Made by a program: the position numbers and the translations under genes. From the NCBI GenBank assembly GCA_009667805.1, contig CM019067.1, positions 247,539,721-247,603,720 of the forward strand: a DNA stretch of 64,000 nucleotides, in the 5' to 3' direction. A model generated the notes under the pieces. It did no database searches and was not told the origin of the DNA. It worked only from the letters and a program-made list of their open reading frames with translations. Shown here in pieces: positions 35,928-48,269 of this stretch. Positions within the stretch are counted from its first letter, which is position 1. Each line of letters opens with the position of its first letter. This stretch comes from Leptobrachium leishanense. Its lineage: Eukaryota > Chordata > Amphibia > Anura > Megophryidae.

Positions 35928-36272
35928 CCACTGCACTCTTCCATAATACCTCAGAGCGGTTACGGTGTGAAGGCACTTGCTGCCACCAAAGGCAAAATAT
36001 TTGGGAGCACTGATGCCTATACCAGATTCATATCATTTTAATATTGGACCGCAGTGTCCACCACTGCACTCTTCCACAATACCACAGAAGGGTTACGGTG
36101 TGAAGGCACTTGCTGCCACAAAGGCACAATATTTGGGTGCACTGCCACTGACGCCTATACCAGATTCATATCATTTTAATATTGGACTGCAGGGTCCACT
36201 ACTACACTCTTCCACAATACCACAGAGGGGTTACGGTGTGACGGCACTGTTGCCGACACTAAAGGCCCAATT
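35928..36272 (+). repeat. three-copy tandem repeat, about 125 bp
   Basis: The unit runs ccaccactgcactcttccat ... gttacggtgtgaaggcactt ... accagattcatatcatttta atattgga. The third copy is incomplete. The 99-residue plus-strand frame (35977-36276) is made of this repeat. Confidence 0.9.
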
Positions 36273-37532
36273 TTAAAGCACCTATTGTTACTTTCATCCA
36301 AAGCCTGCATAAATTTCACCATAATTTAGCCAAAAAAATCACTAAACTTTTTCTGCATGTCCTAAAATGTCTCCTCTTTTCATACAGGCTGCCGCCCCAA
36401 GCAGTTGTTTATGAATAGATTAAAGGAAAAACATTTACCATCATTTGAAATGTCATTTTTTTGTCTTTAAATGTTTCTATACATCCTACAAATCCACCAC
36501 TTCACGGGCAGGTTATGGGGACCTCCTAGGCATGATATTTGAAGGAATTTTTCATTTTTATTCTTAACCTTTATTTCACGGAAAACTCACTGTTCCTTTA
36601 AAAACTTTTTTTTAAACTTTTTGTCCTTGTTTCCTGTCCCCCAGGGCAGTACCCGGTCCCCCATACACCTTTTATGGCAAATATCTTGCATATATGCCCT
36701 CTTGGAGGGCACTCTAAAATTCGAACGTTCGAGTCCCATTGACTTGCATTGAGTTCGAAACGTGTTCGTGTTCGAACGCAAACTTTTGAAATTGTTCGAG
36801 TTCGAATGCGAACCAAACACGGGGGTGTTCGGCTCATCCCTAGACCTCACAAGGGCAGCTCCGGTTCTGTGGAATGACTTACCGCGCCCTATACATCTCT
36901 CCCTTAATCTTCAGGCCTTCAAGAAATCCCTCAAAACCCATCTCATCAGATTTGCGTACCACTTCACTAATGTAACTCAACCTCTGCTCACCTACTCACA
37001 CATCATGATTGAAGCTGTGTCTATGGCCACACCATTCCTAAACTGCTGGCACCAATGATCCTGACATTCAGTAAAACTCCTCTTGACTTCCTCAACCCCA
37101 ATCCCTCCAGACTATAAACTTCTATGTGCAGGGCCCTCTACACCTCTTGTTTCCATCCTATGTCCATTTATCTTTATCTCGTTCCCTTTGGTTATTGGGC
37201 GATGCGGAAACTGATGGAAACTGATATACATGATGATGATAATAATAATAATAATTTACATGCAAAGATGTATGATACCCACAAATATAAACACGTAGCG
37301 AATTCCCATAACATAGCAAATTGTGCCCATGATACTTGTGACAGTATGTATGGATAATAAGCATGACATCCATATCACTGAATGCCCTTTCATGTAGCAG
37401 ATGTGACAAAGAATATCATCTCTCTGTCACTTCAAGGACTAGTGAAACTCGTTTAAGATTCTTTTGTCACATTATTACCGTACATGTGAAGCAACTAGCA
37501 ATTAATTTTTAAGGGTAAAATGTTTTCTTTAA

Positions 37533-38407
37533 CTCCATCGTGACCAGTTGGTTTTACCTTTGTCTGTCCGAAAGTACCCACTGCTGTTTTTACATTTCTG
37601 CACTTTTTGTGTTTAGGTCTAATTCTCCTCTTACTCCTTTATCGAACTCACACATATTATATACTGTTTTTTTCTCCATGAAATGGACCTTCTAAAGATA
37701 CCATTATTTCCATCATATCATATAATTTACTATAAAAAAATATGAAATATGATGAAAAAGTTATTATTTTATTTTTTATCTTTACACTAAACCTAGTCAT
37801 GTTTGGTATCATTGGAACTGCCATGATCAGCCCTTTCCAATGATGACCCTCAAGCTGCCACGGATCGGGAGATATGGGGATCCAAAGGATCCCCCTAGCT
37901 CTACTTGGCAACTGTCCAACTGAGGTCATCGTACATGTGGTGACAATGTCAGTGGGTGGATGTGAACCCGGAGGCTTGGCTGACATCCAAGAATTCAGCC
38001 ACTTCTGGGAGTGAATTGCAATTTGGCGCCGAATCATGATCCAGCACCTAAGGGGTTAAAGAGAGGCACCACTGCTCTTCAGCAGTGTCTTTCTTTTTTT
38101 ATCTGCAGCCATTTGAGAAAGGGCTCCAAAGGAGCAGCCCCCCTCCCTTTTCACTTTCTTCCCTGCAGGTGCTGGAGGGCACCCGTCGATGATGACATAG
38201 TGCACGGCGATGACATCATCGCGAAGGCCAGGGCCCATAAAATAGTCATGCTGACTTCAAGGAAGTCAGTCCAGTGTGGGACCCAGAACAGAGAGGTGAT
38301 TATAGGGAGGGATGGGGTTAAAGGACCATGACGTACATAGTACGTCTTTGGTCCTTAAGGGGGATTTTCCCCAGGACGTACTATGTACGTCAGTGGTCCT
38401 TAAGGGG
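37533..38407. mobile_element. piggyBac-like MITE, diverged, with hairpins
   Basis: TTAA flanks both ends (37529-37532, 38408-38411). The right end carries two copies of ggtccttaaggggg with the palindromes acgtacatagtacgt and acgtactatgtacgt (38331-38395). The middle (37795-38230) follows the same order of hairpins as 23425-24070 (tttggtatcattggaac, ccacggatcgggagatatgg, ggctgacatccaag...), more decayed. Non-coding. Confidence 0.75.
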
Positions 38408-38411
38408 TTAA

Positions 38412-38685
38412 AGTAATAAAATTATTTCTGCACAACACCTATCTTTGTAATTGCTGGAATACAGTCAGGTATTATAATATGCATTTCAATGAGTGTAGAC
38501 ACAATAGATCTGTATTACAATCCATTGAGCGTTAACATTAGGCACAGATGTTGAGACTAAAGTGCATCTTATCTGTGTCCCTATTCATCAAATGTATCGA
38601 TATTTCCAACTGTGTCCCTATTCATCATTCATAATAATGTTATCAGACAGCTATTTAACATGCTATAAAATCGATGACTCAATTA
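38412..38685. other. no gene recognised
   Basis: AT-rich spacer. Confidence 0.5.
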
Positions 38686-38689
38686 GATG

Positions 38690-39295
38690 GTAGTATAATA
38701 TGGGGGCTAATGGAGCAGTGGCACAATAGGGGGTTATCAGACAATAGGTATAATAGGAGGTATAATGGGGATGTGAAGAAATAATGGGTAAAATGAGGCA
38801 ATGATACAATAATATAGCATTGACATAGACAGTGTGTTTAAGTATGGCAGGGGCTCAGTAGGTGGGCTGTTATCTTGCACTGTCATAATAAGAGGTTTAG
38901 TTGGGCATTGGTCCTATACAGTGAGTAATGTGGCAGCAGCACAAAAGTAGGTTGTAATGGACATTGGTCACTGCTGCATTTAGGAATAGTTTGCTTTGGA
39001 TAGCGGAATGCCATGGCAGAAACATCAGCAGGGCAGGATATCAATAAACCTTTGTCACGTTAGGAGGTTGTAAAAGAGACAGTAATACTACATAGAGCTC
39101 TTATAGTACAATGACACAGTAAGTATTGTAGGAGGGCAGTAACATATCTGGATGGTGAACCGTGGCAGTAGCACAATTGGGAAGTGTCATGGGGTAATGG
39201 CACAAAGAGAGGTTGTAATGGAACACACTCTGAGGGTGTAATGGAGCAATGGCACAAGTGGAGGCATAATGAGATAGTGCCACAATGAGGAAATA
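38690..39295 (+). repeat. highly degenerate tandem repeat, about 25-30-bp unit
   Basis: The motif ggaggttgtaatggagcaatg gcacaat recurs in many decayed forms (38700-38800, 38930-38960, 39180-39290). Its period is irregular. The minus-strand 91- and 60-residue frames derive from it. Confidence 0.6.
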
Positions 39296-39463
39296 TATTG
39301 TTGAATTGGATTTTAAATATAATACTAATACACATTTTTACATAATACAGTATAGCAATAAAAAAAATGATGATCCATAACAGTTTTTGCTCCTTGCCAG
39401 CTGAGATTTCTATGCATTTATCAACTTATTCAGTTATGTAATGTATGTACCGCTTATAAAAAT

Positions 39464-40046
39464 TAGGGATGTGCATGGCTGAAAAATTAATTCCGTTTAG
39501 TTTCATTTCGTTTAGTTTTGGATCGATTTGAGATTTCAAATTGATTCGAATTTCATATATCAATCCAATAGTTGATAACAATTCGAATTTTGGATCACTA
39601 AATAAAATCCCAATTAATCAAATTTTGCTGTTAAAAGACAAGTTAGGGTTAAATTAAGCTGTCTCACAGATTTAGTATTTGAGTCAATTTAACAGGGACA
39701 GGTGCTTGTGAAACTGTGAAATGAAATTAGTTTGTTTCATAAAGTTGTTTGCTGACTACATTACTTGTATTGTATGTATTTTAATTTACGATCAATTCGA
39801 TAGTTGATGTATAGATTTGGTAGTTGATATTGATTCGAATTCCAGAACACAAGCAAAAAAAAAATTATTCAAATTTTTCTTTTATGATGATGAAAAAATG
39901 TAAAACTAAATAAATTTGTTATATACCATTTCGTTTAGTTTCAAATCCATATGTTATCGATTCGTTATTCGGAAGTACTTCCGAAATGCGAATTAATGGA
40001 TTTCGTTCCGAATTCCAAATTTTTCCGAAACGAATGCACATCTCTA
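39464..40046. mobile_element. 583-bp hAT-type MITE, TAGGGATGTGCA ends, 8-bp duplication
   Basis: The ends TAGGGATGTGCAT and ATGCACATCTCTA are flanked by ATAAAAAT (39456-39463, 40047-40054). Subterminal TTCGAATT/GATTCGAA motifs are abundant. Same family as 26358-27215. Confidence 0.9.
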
Positions 40047-40170
40047 ATAAAAATATCATTGCAGGATTCATCCAAAATTATGTCTATGTTTAAATACACT
40101 TACCTGAGATGTAGAGATTATAAATAATAATTATAATCCATTAAAAAGATTGGTATGTAATATAATATAT

Positions 40171-40357
40171 AGTGTGTTTAATATTGCAGAAGCCACCTGC
40201 ACATCACAGCAATTCGATGAATTGCATCCCAGAGCTCCTGTGCCACATTCCCCATATGCAGCAAGGAACTCTGGGTAGGATATGCAAAATGAGCTCTGGG
40301 ATGCAATTCATTGAATTGCTTTGATGTGCAGGTGGCTTCTGCAATATTAAACACACT
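40171..40357. mobile_element. palindromic MITE, about 187 bp
   Basis: agtgtgtttaatattgcaga agccacctgc... at the left pairs with ...gcaggtggcttctgcaatat taaacacact at the right. The arms extend through cccagagctc / gagctctggg. TA-rich flanks fit a TA target. Non-coding. Confidence 0.85.
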
Positions 40358-40455
40358 TATTATAGTGTGGAGGCTTTTTATCTCACTATACATATATATA
40401 TATATATATATATAATGAGAAGGAGACTGTGTGAAACCGTGTGTTGGTTTGGAAG

Positions 40456-40500
40456 AGGTAGAATGAGGTAGAATGAGGTAGAATGAGGTAGAATGAGCCA
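40456..40500 (+). repeat. microsatellite (GAGGTAGAAT)4
   Basis: Four perfect 10-bp units. A separate (TA)n run lies at about 40387-40413. Confidence 0.95.
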
Positions 40501-40509
40501 TTAATTCTT

Positions 40510-41425
40510 CCTCCTCAATCAAGAAGAAAGGGCTAAGCCAAATTAGGAATGATGTAGATTTATTTGATTAACACTCTACTCCTCTAGCTAATAGTTTATG
40601 ATTTGAAGTGTTTACCTTCACTGTATCATTCAATGACCGTGCAACAACAAAGCAACGCTATTATTTTAAAAGCTGACATCTCCCTGTCTTGTATTATTAT
40701 TGTTAAATAATCACTTTGGATTTTTGAGGGTTTGACATTTGTTCGTTCTTTCTCCATTCCATCTGCATGTTTATCTTTAAAAGAATTATTAACATATTGT
40801 ATCAAAGGTCTCTGACAGCAAGAGATCTCTGACTCTGAGTGATACATTTTGTGCTTAGAATACTAGTCTGAGAAAACATTAGTCAAGCTTAATAAACATA
40901 ATAAATCTTCAACATTATTAAATGGGCATTTGTAGGCGTTAGCTGCCTTTCTATTTGAATTATTGAGATTTTGAAATAAATATCCTTTTCCATTAGGCAA
41001 AAAGAAAAATTGCAGGAATTCCGTGTAAATAATTGTAAAAGATTGTGTATTGGAATAAAGAGTAGTGTAATTTTGATGGATTGAGGTCAATTTACAGTAC
41101 AAGGCTTTCAAGATCGGCAACCTCACTTTACAAGTCAAAAGTTAATCATGTATTCTACCTTACGATGAACCATTTTTTTTTTTTTTACTGTGCTCAAGTC
41201 TACATGACAAGAGATCCCAAGACAAAACCGTTTGAGCATCTTGGAATTCATTTTTTTCCAAGTAAAAACGTAGCCCAAACTATAGTCTGGAGATGCTGCA
41301 GCACATTACAGACAGCAGATGGTACCATCTGACTTTCAGTGCATACAGTTTGAAAATATACTTTTATGATTTTTACGCACTGTATAGCTATTGCAATGCG
41401 TTTTCCATAAATCCAGGCAGTGATC
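40510..41425. other. no gene recognised
   Basis: AT-rich spacer with a T12 run (about 41168). Frames of 70-90 residues lack any recognisable domain. Confidence 0.5.
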
Positions 41426-41429
41426 TTAA

Positions 41430-42410
41430 ATTGATAACCGACGCTGGACCTTCCGTTTTATCAGAAGCCAAAGGAATACCAAATTGGTGTGCCACCCACT
41501 GAAAAGACCGAAGAATGTGCAGACACTCTCCTGTCCCTTCCCTTCCCACACACAAAAAATCATCCAGATAATGAGTCAGATTGTTCGACCCTGCCACTTC
41601 ACGGCCCACCCATTCCAAAAATGTACTGAAACATTCAAAAAAGGAACAGGAAATGGAACAACCCATAGGCAAACATAAATCCACATAAAATTTGCCTTCA
41701 AAGCAAAATCTCAGATGATGACACGAAGGATAAATAGGTAATAGCCGAAAAGCCGACACAATATCCACCTTAGCCATTAAAGCCCCCGGTCCTGCATCAC
41801 GAACCAAACTAACCGCAGAATCAAATGACACGTATGACACCGAGGCCAACTCCTCACCAATATCATCATTCAACGATTCCCCCTGTGAAAAGGATAAATG
41901 ATGAATCAAACGAAACTCTCCTGCCTTCCGCTTCGGCACAACCCCCAAAGGGGATATCCTCAAATCCCGCACCGGAGGAGACGAGAATGGACCTGCCATC
42001 CTACCAGCCCCAATCTCCTTAAACACCTTCTCCCGAACTACCTCCGGATACACTCTAGCAGACTTCAAATTTCTTAACTTGCCACCCCCTGGCCTTACCA
42101 CAAAAGGAATCCGAAAACCAACACCAAAACCGTCACGTAAAAACTCTGCATCTCTATGTCTTCTGTAAAGCCTTAGCCACGGTAACATCGCGTCAAGTTT
42201 CACCGGGGAAGCTCCCCTCTCCAGACCCTCCAAAAGGCAGACCTCCTTGTCTTGCCCTCTTAAAACATCTGGACAATGAATGTAATCCTCCACAATTTGA
42301 ACATTCGTGCTTGTACCTGCACCCCGCACCAAACTTGCACTGACCCTCATTAAACTGCCAGCACGATCCTTTTTTAACACCTGCCGGTGGGGAACTGACT
42401 CCTCCCCCAC
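41430..42410 (-). pseudogene. DIRS/Ngaro-type retroelement reverse transcriptase, truncated
   Basis: The minus frame carries an unbroken RT domain: PLGVVPKRKAGEFRLIHHLS (fingers), DIVSAFRLLPIY (first catalytic aspartate), LPMGCSISCSFFECFSTFLE and HYLDDFL (active site). This wording is typical of tyrosine-recombinase retroelements of DIRS/Ngaro type. The similarity stops after SDKTEGPASVIN at about 41430, so the end of RT, RNase H and any recombinase are gone. The frame overlaps the end of gag. I cannot separate DIRS from Ngaro without terminal repeats. Confidence 0.85.
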
Positions 42411-43941
42411 CGGCTCCCCCTGGAAAGGGCAACGCCCTTTGTGCCCCCATCAAACGCAACCACAGCGTAATGTCCAATTGATCCCACCTCATGCCTGGGT
42501 GAGCCGCCAAACGTTGCCTATACTGCTCATTGTATTTCCATCACGCCCAACCACCATACGTTCGATAAGCCTCCCAAATCCCATATACATAACAAAAAAG
42601 ACCCGAACAGTGCTGTGGGCTCTTTTCCCCAACCACACTTGCCACAATACAGAAAGCCCGGAGCCAATTCCCGAATGACTTAGGAATCCTCCGAAACCTC
42701 TTCTTCCTTTCCACCGTCCTTAGACGAATCATCTTTTACCCCAGCCACCTCATCCAACGGAAGCAGGGAAAAAAGTTCCACATACTCCCCCCGCCATATG
42801 CCTTCTTTAACCTTCTGCTTCAAATGAAACCCCAAAGGCCCAGAAAATGACACGTAAGCATTCCTCCTTGCCACATCCGCCACTCCTGCAGACTCACTGA
42901 ATGAACCCACATCGCCACTCGGCCCATTTGAAGCCATAACTTCACCACCAAGAGCTCCACCAGCTCTCACAACTGGCCCACCTGCACCCTTCCATGCCTG
43001 AGCCAAATCCACACCCTGGTTCACACCCCTTGGTGAAACCGACCAAGCCTCAAAGGCCCCCTGTAAAAAAGACATGAAAGAACCCACATCACCACCATTT
43101 CCGTTACCTGTCGCCACACGAGGTCCGCCCGAACTTCCTGGAACCTCCAGCGCCACCGACTCCAAACCTCCTGCACCACCTCCACCAACTCCAGCAACCT
43201 GGAAACCACCCACCGGCTGTGGACTCCTCTCCCGAACCATTGGAACTGTGGACGAAAAATTAATAGTGCGATGAGCCCCAGAACCCGAAGTACCAAAATC
43301 ATCAACTCGTTCCCTCACACCAACATCTGGAGCCCCATCATCTCCACCAACTGAACACCAATTTACTTCGAGCTCTTGAGTGCCCTCATCCCGCACACCA
43401 ACACCCTGTGCCACACCCCCGTCCACATCCCTATCCACCAACTGTCTTACCGCCGAAACATCAGTCCCTGAGACAGCCCTTGCTCCTCCTCTGGGACCCC
43501 TGGCGGACCACCGACCTCTCGTTCTCCCCGAGGAACTCCTCGAACTCCGCACTCCTTCTCTCCTGGTAGAGCTCACCACACCACCCCTCCGATCGGAAGG
43601 ATCCTCAGCCCCCGATGCCAGCCTCAAGCTCCTACCTTCCACACGCCTGGAAGCTCTCACGCCAGCCACATTTCCAACTGCGTCACCACCAGCCAACATC
43701 CGTTGAACCAACCGACCACGACCTCTCACAGCCTCCAATCTCAATCTCTCGGCCGCCGATACATCACTGGATTCACCTCCCGGATTAAACAGCACCGGAG
43801 GCCTCGAAATCCTGGCAGGCCGAGAACCCTCTTCCGCCGCCAACACCTCCGACAGGCTTCTTCTGGCCACTCCACACCACGATGCCGAGCCGCCTCCCGC
43901 ACTTCCTCCAGTAGCGACTCCAGCTCACCACCTTCCGCCAT
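42193..43941 (-). pseudogene. DIRS/Ngaro-type gag, frameshifted
   Basis: The probable start ATG is at 43941 (MAEGGELESLLEEVREAA). The frame shifts near 43865 into a long R/G/S-rich region that ends at 42680. It shifts again to IPKSFGNWLRAFCIVASVVG and WEAYRTYGG (about 42550-42700), has a break near 42540, then WDQLDITLWLRLMGAQ. It ends with zinc-binding motifs CWQFNEGQCKFGAGCRYKH (CCCH) and ECSNCGGLHSLSRC. At least two frameshifts and one stop make it non-functional. Confidence 0.8.
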
Positions 43942-44204
43942 TCCCAAAACAAAACTTTAAGGCAAAAAGCCGAAAAACCACTGCTTCTCTGACGCAGCAC
44001 AGATTTTCACCGCTCTACCTCAGGAGAAAAAGGTGCGCAGAGCCTCTCCACACGCGCCTTAAGTACCCTCCTGTCGACTCCTCCCACACCACTCCCGCTC
44101 AATCTCCTCACGCGCTGCAAAACCTTCTAGAAAAATCCTCCCAGCGTCCTGGCATCAGAGGCAACTTAAGGGCCCTACGCCTTAGGTGCTTCAGGCCTTA
44201 TATA
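43942..44204 (-). other. 5' leader of the DIRS/Ngaro-type element
   Basis: GC-rich sequence upstream of the gag start. It probably belongs to the element's 5' untranslated or terminal repeat, with a boundary near 44170-44200. No direct repeat partner is in the window. Confidence 0.4.
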
Positions 44205-44487
44205 TTCTGCATTAAAAAGTCTCTTTATTCATAGTTTTGTAGGATCTCTTAGGTATTTTTGGGGATTTTTTGGCACACTTTTTTCCGTTTTTTTTTTACA
44301 TCGTTTTTTCATTTTCGGTGGGTTTGCGGCGAGTGTTCGGTGGATTTGTGGTGGGTTTTCCCTGCACTGCGGGGCCCTGCGGTGCTTTCTGAATACACCG
44401 CAGGATCACCGAATCGCCCTGAAGCGCAGGGAACGAAAAGTCACTGAACGTACGGTGACTTTGATTCTCTTTGAATAACCCTGTAAG
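44205..44487. repeat. MITE fragment ending tgaataaccctgtaag
   Basis: The left part (tattctgcattaaaaagtct ctttatt) resembles interior sequence of the hAT element near 10050. The right end belongs to the TTACAGGGTTATTCA family seen at 6150, 9290 and 4845. Confidence 0.5.
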
Positions 44488-44579
44488 AAATGTAATCATT
44501 TATACTCAATAACCTTTTTTCTCTGAATTATGACTTTCAAACAAATTTTCTGAATATTGTCTGTTCTAGTAAAAACTTG

Positions 44580-45285
44580 GGGCCCTATTACAATCTTCGA
44601 GCGAACGTTTGCGCCGGCGCAAAAAAGCATTAACGCGAGGGGTAAAACCCGAATGTCGTATTACAATGTCAGCGCAACAAACGCGTGTAATCGTTTACCG
44701 CGGGTGAGCCTGCACGAACCCTGCGCGAGCGTACTGTACTGCGCGCGTCATATACTTAACATTGTGAGCGCAAATGCGAATGTGCGCTGGAACGCAGATG
44801 GTATTACAATCTATGCGCAGGACTTAACGCATAGCCGTTGCGCGCATAATTTTAGCAACTTCTAAAAGCTGGTGTTAATGGCAAAAATGAACAACCTGGC
44901 TGAACCCAAATACACCAGCCCAAAAAAAAATAATCTGCAAAGTACAGTTACACATTCTACTCATACCAAACCAATAAATTTGAGAAGTTGTGTGTGCATT
45001 TATTATTGCTGCAGCATATATGCTCAGATTGACTTTGACAGGCGCAAAAACTTAACGTGAGATAATTGTGGTTCTTAATTCTTAATTGGCTGAATCGCGT
45101 GAAAACAGTCCGCACACTGATTTTTGCGCGCAACGTTACTGCGCTCGCATTTGTGCGTGTCCGATTAACACGCTTTATTGCTCGACGGATGAAAAAATGC
45201 GCGAGGATTGTAATTCCAGCGTTGATTTACGCGCGGTAACGTCTATCGCTTGGTGCGTTTTTGCGTGAAGAATGTAATAGGGCCC
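44580..45285. mobile_element. Harbinger-like MITE, TTG target duplication
   Basis: The ends GGGCCCTATTACAATCTTCG (44580) and GAAGAATGTAATAGGGCCC (to 45285) are flanked by TTG (44577-44579, 45286-45288). CpG-rich (gcgcaa, gcgcgt motifs). It is the reverse-orientation sister of 26066-27636 and lacks the hAT insertion. Non-coding. Confidence 0.9.
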
Positions 45286-45299
45286 TTGGAGTTGCCTAG

Positions 45300-45940
45300 A
45301 AAACGCAAGAGATTATTTAAAAAACATATTCATTTCCTCATACCTTATCCTACTTAAAAAGGCAAGGGTTGTTTTAGTAGTGAAGTTAAGCATTTTGGGC
45401 AAATATAAAGAATAAAAACTTTAGATGGATTGTATTGAAACCGTTCCTCTGATTATTTTTTGTGACCATGCGCAAGGTCAGGTACCAGTTAATCATGATG
45501 ATATCTACACATCTTCATTTTATTTTCCATTACTTGTGTTGACTCTTCATCAACTTTGTACTTAGATCACAATCTTTTTATTTAGCACATTAGATCATAT
45601 ATTACAGACTGTCTGGGTGAATTGTGCAAGACTACTTAGTAATTTAATTATTGATCCTGTTTCCTTGTTATGTTTGCAATTAGAGGTCTTTATACATCTT
45701 TAAAGTGAGACGATGGCTTGGCTGTCATTCCAATTTTCCTAAATGGATTACAACATTCAAATTTGCTTGAACAACTTTTCACTTTTTAATGCTGCGTGGG
45801 AAAAAATAAATCCTATTTTAAAATGCTTTCTTCAGTTGGCTGACTCAGATGTTAAATATACCAAAATGTCAAAGTAACACTTGAGTACAATTTGATAAAT
45901 TGCTTACGTACAGTAGGGTACCGAGAGGAAAGCCAGAAGG
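45300..45940. other. no gene recognised
   Basis: AT-rich, no supported frames. Confidence 0.5.
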
Positions 45941-45947
45941 GTGACCC

Positions 45948-46380
45948 CTAAGGCTAGGGTCAGACGAACGCATTTTTGCGTTGTCTGTGAAAAAGTGCGT
46001 TCGAACGAATGGACGCATTTTTTCACGGAGTACGCGATAGCGGTCATACGATGCGCATTTGCATTCGTGTTTTTGTACGGATCATCAATAAAACACTTTT
46101 TGCATCTGGACGTTATGTTGGCCGGAGATTAGCAGTGTCTGACATCTCCAAATCACGCACACACGCCGCTAGCGGACGCAGCGCACTCTGTACGACCGTA
46201 CTAGTGGTTTCACGTTCTCGACAAAATGCGTTAGTTTGCCACTTGCGTTGCGTGGACGAACTTTCGTGCGGCCGTTTTTCGTGTGTTCCCTGGCATTGGA
46301 CGTCATTTGCTGCTAGCACGGCCGTGATTTCGTGCGGCTAAACGCACGTTAAAACTGCTTTCGTCTGACCCTAGCCTTAG
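45948..46380. mobile_element. CpG-rich MITE, GGGTCAGAC family
   Basis: The ends CTAAGGCTAGGGTCAGACGA and its near complement (tcgtctgaccctagccttag) form inverted repeats of about 20 bp. The interior has many ACGCA/TGCGT motifs. No coding capacity and no clear target duplication. Confidence 0.8.
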
Positions 46381-47689
46381 TGGAACATCAGGAGGGGTGG
46401 CAGCAGGCATTTGACCCACTGTGCATATGTGTTGATGTCACCACATGTGACGCGGTGTGCTTGCCTGGTAATTTACATAAATGTGCAATGATGTCCTGTT
46501 ATTGTCGGTGGCCATTGATGCTACATTCACCGGCATATAACAGGTGGCACGCTTGCCTTTTTGCCCCAAGGCAAGGTATGGCCCTGTATGTGGCAGAACA
46601 GCCACAGGTGACTCTATCAGCGATTTGCTATGATTAGTGTTTGTCCTGTTTCCTTTCAGTTGTTTTTTTTTAATTCCTGAGCTCCAAAAATGTAATTTCT
46701 CATAAAATTTTGCTATTTTTAAAAAAAAAAAAAAAAAATTAAGATCAATTGGCGACTGACCGGAAATGTTTTCAAAGAGACATTTCCTGAAAGTGGAAAT
46801 GAAATTCCAACCACGATTAATCACAGCAAATAAAGTTTAATATGTTGACATTTTATAAATGACACTGTAAAGAGTTTGTCATAGGATTTAGGTCACCCGA
46901 AAGGTTGATTGCTACTGTATTTTTATTGCATCTTGTAGTTCAATCAATCTTATGCCACTCTAATACCATATCTAGATAAGGGTCAATATGAGCGCAATTC
47001 CATAACTAATTCAGATTTATAGCTGTCCATGCAACTTGATCTAAGTTGGAAAAACCACATATACTAAATATTGATTCTGTTAGCTTCCGTCAACTATTAT
47101 TCTATTGTTATTTGTCCATGTAACATGATCTAAGTTGGAAAAATCATCAAGAATACTAAATAATCGACTCTGTAAGTACTGATTCTGTAAGCTTGTATCG
47201 ACTATTTAATCCATTAAACTTGATCTTTCATTTGCCCCATATCAACAATATCTGACTTGCAGATGATAATTTTCTAATTAGACCATTATGACATAATTTG
47301 AGATTTTCGCAGAGTGTTTCACAAGGTTAGGACCCAACTGAGATTTGCCTTGACATGGCAATGGGCTCAATATTTTAATGGCCATTTAAATCTCTTTTAG
47401 CTTGCAGGTTTAATGTTTTTTGACTAGAAATGATAACCTCTCTTATATAATGTCATATGATATCATACCATAAGGTACTATCTTTAAAATAAAACCTAAC
47501 AAACAGAGCATTATAAAATACACTCAACCATCATATAGCATTAACATGTCAGACCTAAAGAATCCATTGAAGAAAAAATTTAAGATGTAATGAAAAAATG
47601 TTTCCGCTAAATAATTTTCTATTAATCAAATCAAAATTACTCCCTCTTCAGTATCATGCCAAAGTAAGCAATGCCCCACCTACGGCAAT
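46381..47689. other. no gene recognised
   Basis: AT-rich spacer. An A run lies at about 46720-46738. The 128-residue minus-strand frame at 46438-46824 is of low quality and has no domain. A short direct repeat (ccatgcaacttgatctaagttggaaaa type) occurs at about 47028 and 47114. Confidence 0.5.
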
Positions 47690-47694
47690 ATTAC

Positions 47695-48265
47695 TTTCTT
47701 AATGGTAATGTTATCGCTCAGCTATGTGATTGTTAACGCTAGGTTAAATTGCCCTAATGCAATACCCCATATTACAGTCTGTTAAAAAAACTGTTAGTGC
47801 ATCAGAGATTGCGGTCACTTCCACAACCTTACTATACTATAAGAGTAATTAGCGTTAGGATTACAAAGTCTTAATGCTAATTATGCACCGCTGCGGTTAA
47901 CTCAAATGTTTACACAGCTTGAAGCTGGTTGTAACTGATTCTGTTTCTGTGGAATAAATTAGCATCAGCAATAAACCCCCCAAAAATCTGATACTCACCT
48001 CTCATCCTGTGGCGTGAATGGTGGTCTAATCCTCCGCTTCTGGCTGCTGGGAGCAGAATGAGACTGGGGACAATAGTTCCCAGTCTCCCTCCACGATCAC
48101 TCCGCGGACCTGCATGAGCTCGCAGGTACGCAGATTGATTGCGGAGGGAGACCCGGCAGCAAAAGCCTCCATGGAGTCCTATGGACTCCAGGAGGTGGTA
48201 CTCATAGTGGTTCATTAGCGCTGCCGCGAGTATCCAGTGGCTTAGGCTGCATTACGGGGCAGGCT
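47695..48265 (+). repeat. Harbinger-like MITE relic
   Basis: Shares the order of blocks with 57958-58681: taacgctaggtta, cttaatgctaattatgc, aaatctgatactcacctctc, tggtggtctaatcctccgct, gtcctatggactccaggagg, attagcgctgccgcg. The ends are not recognisable and no frame is supported. Confidence 0.6.
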
Positions 48266-48269
48266 GCTG

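Larger units (their letters stand above)
34136..36842. mobile_element. 2.7-kb hAT-type element, TAGGGATGAGC ends, GACCTCAC duplication
   Basis: The ends TAGGGATGAGC and GCTCATCCCTA are flanked by the perfect 8-bp duplication GACCTCAC (34128-34135, 36843-36850). About 240 bp of the left and 500 bp of the right end match the copy at 8610-10231 in reverse orientation. The interior is different: a GC-rich block (34440-34650), AT microsatellites, a long hairpin, and two tandem arrays. No transposase frame. Confidence 0.92.
33705..37260 (+). pseudogene. L2/CR1-type LINE, 3' end of reverse transcriptase ORF, split by a hAT element
   Basis: From about 33712 the plus strand reads YYQLKNIAHVHLF, then TEVLVHALVISWLDCCNSLL, LQAVMNAGARLIF, RIQFKILTLTFKSLN. 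After the hAT element at 34136-36842 come GAAPVLWNDLP and LNLQAFKKSLKTHLI. This order is the C-terminal part of L2/CR1-clade ORF2 after the RT core. It has one frameshift near 33945 and ends in a 3' UTR with a tail (gggcgatgcggaaactgatg ... aataataataata, about 37198-37250). The 5' part of the LINE is missing (5' truncation). Confidence 0.85.

Noticed and set aside
42680..43870. 396-residue host RNA-binding protein
   Set aside because: The R/G/S-rich frame leads, after a frameshift, into retroelement gag motifs and then an RT, so it belongs to the DIRS/Ngaro-like element.
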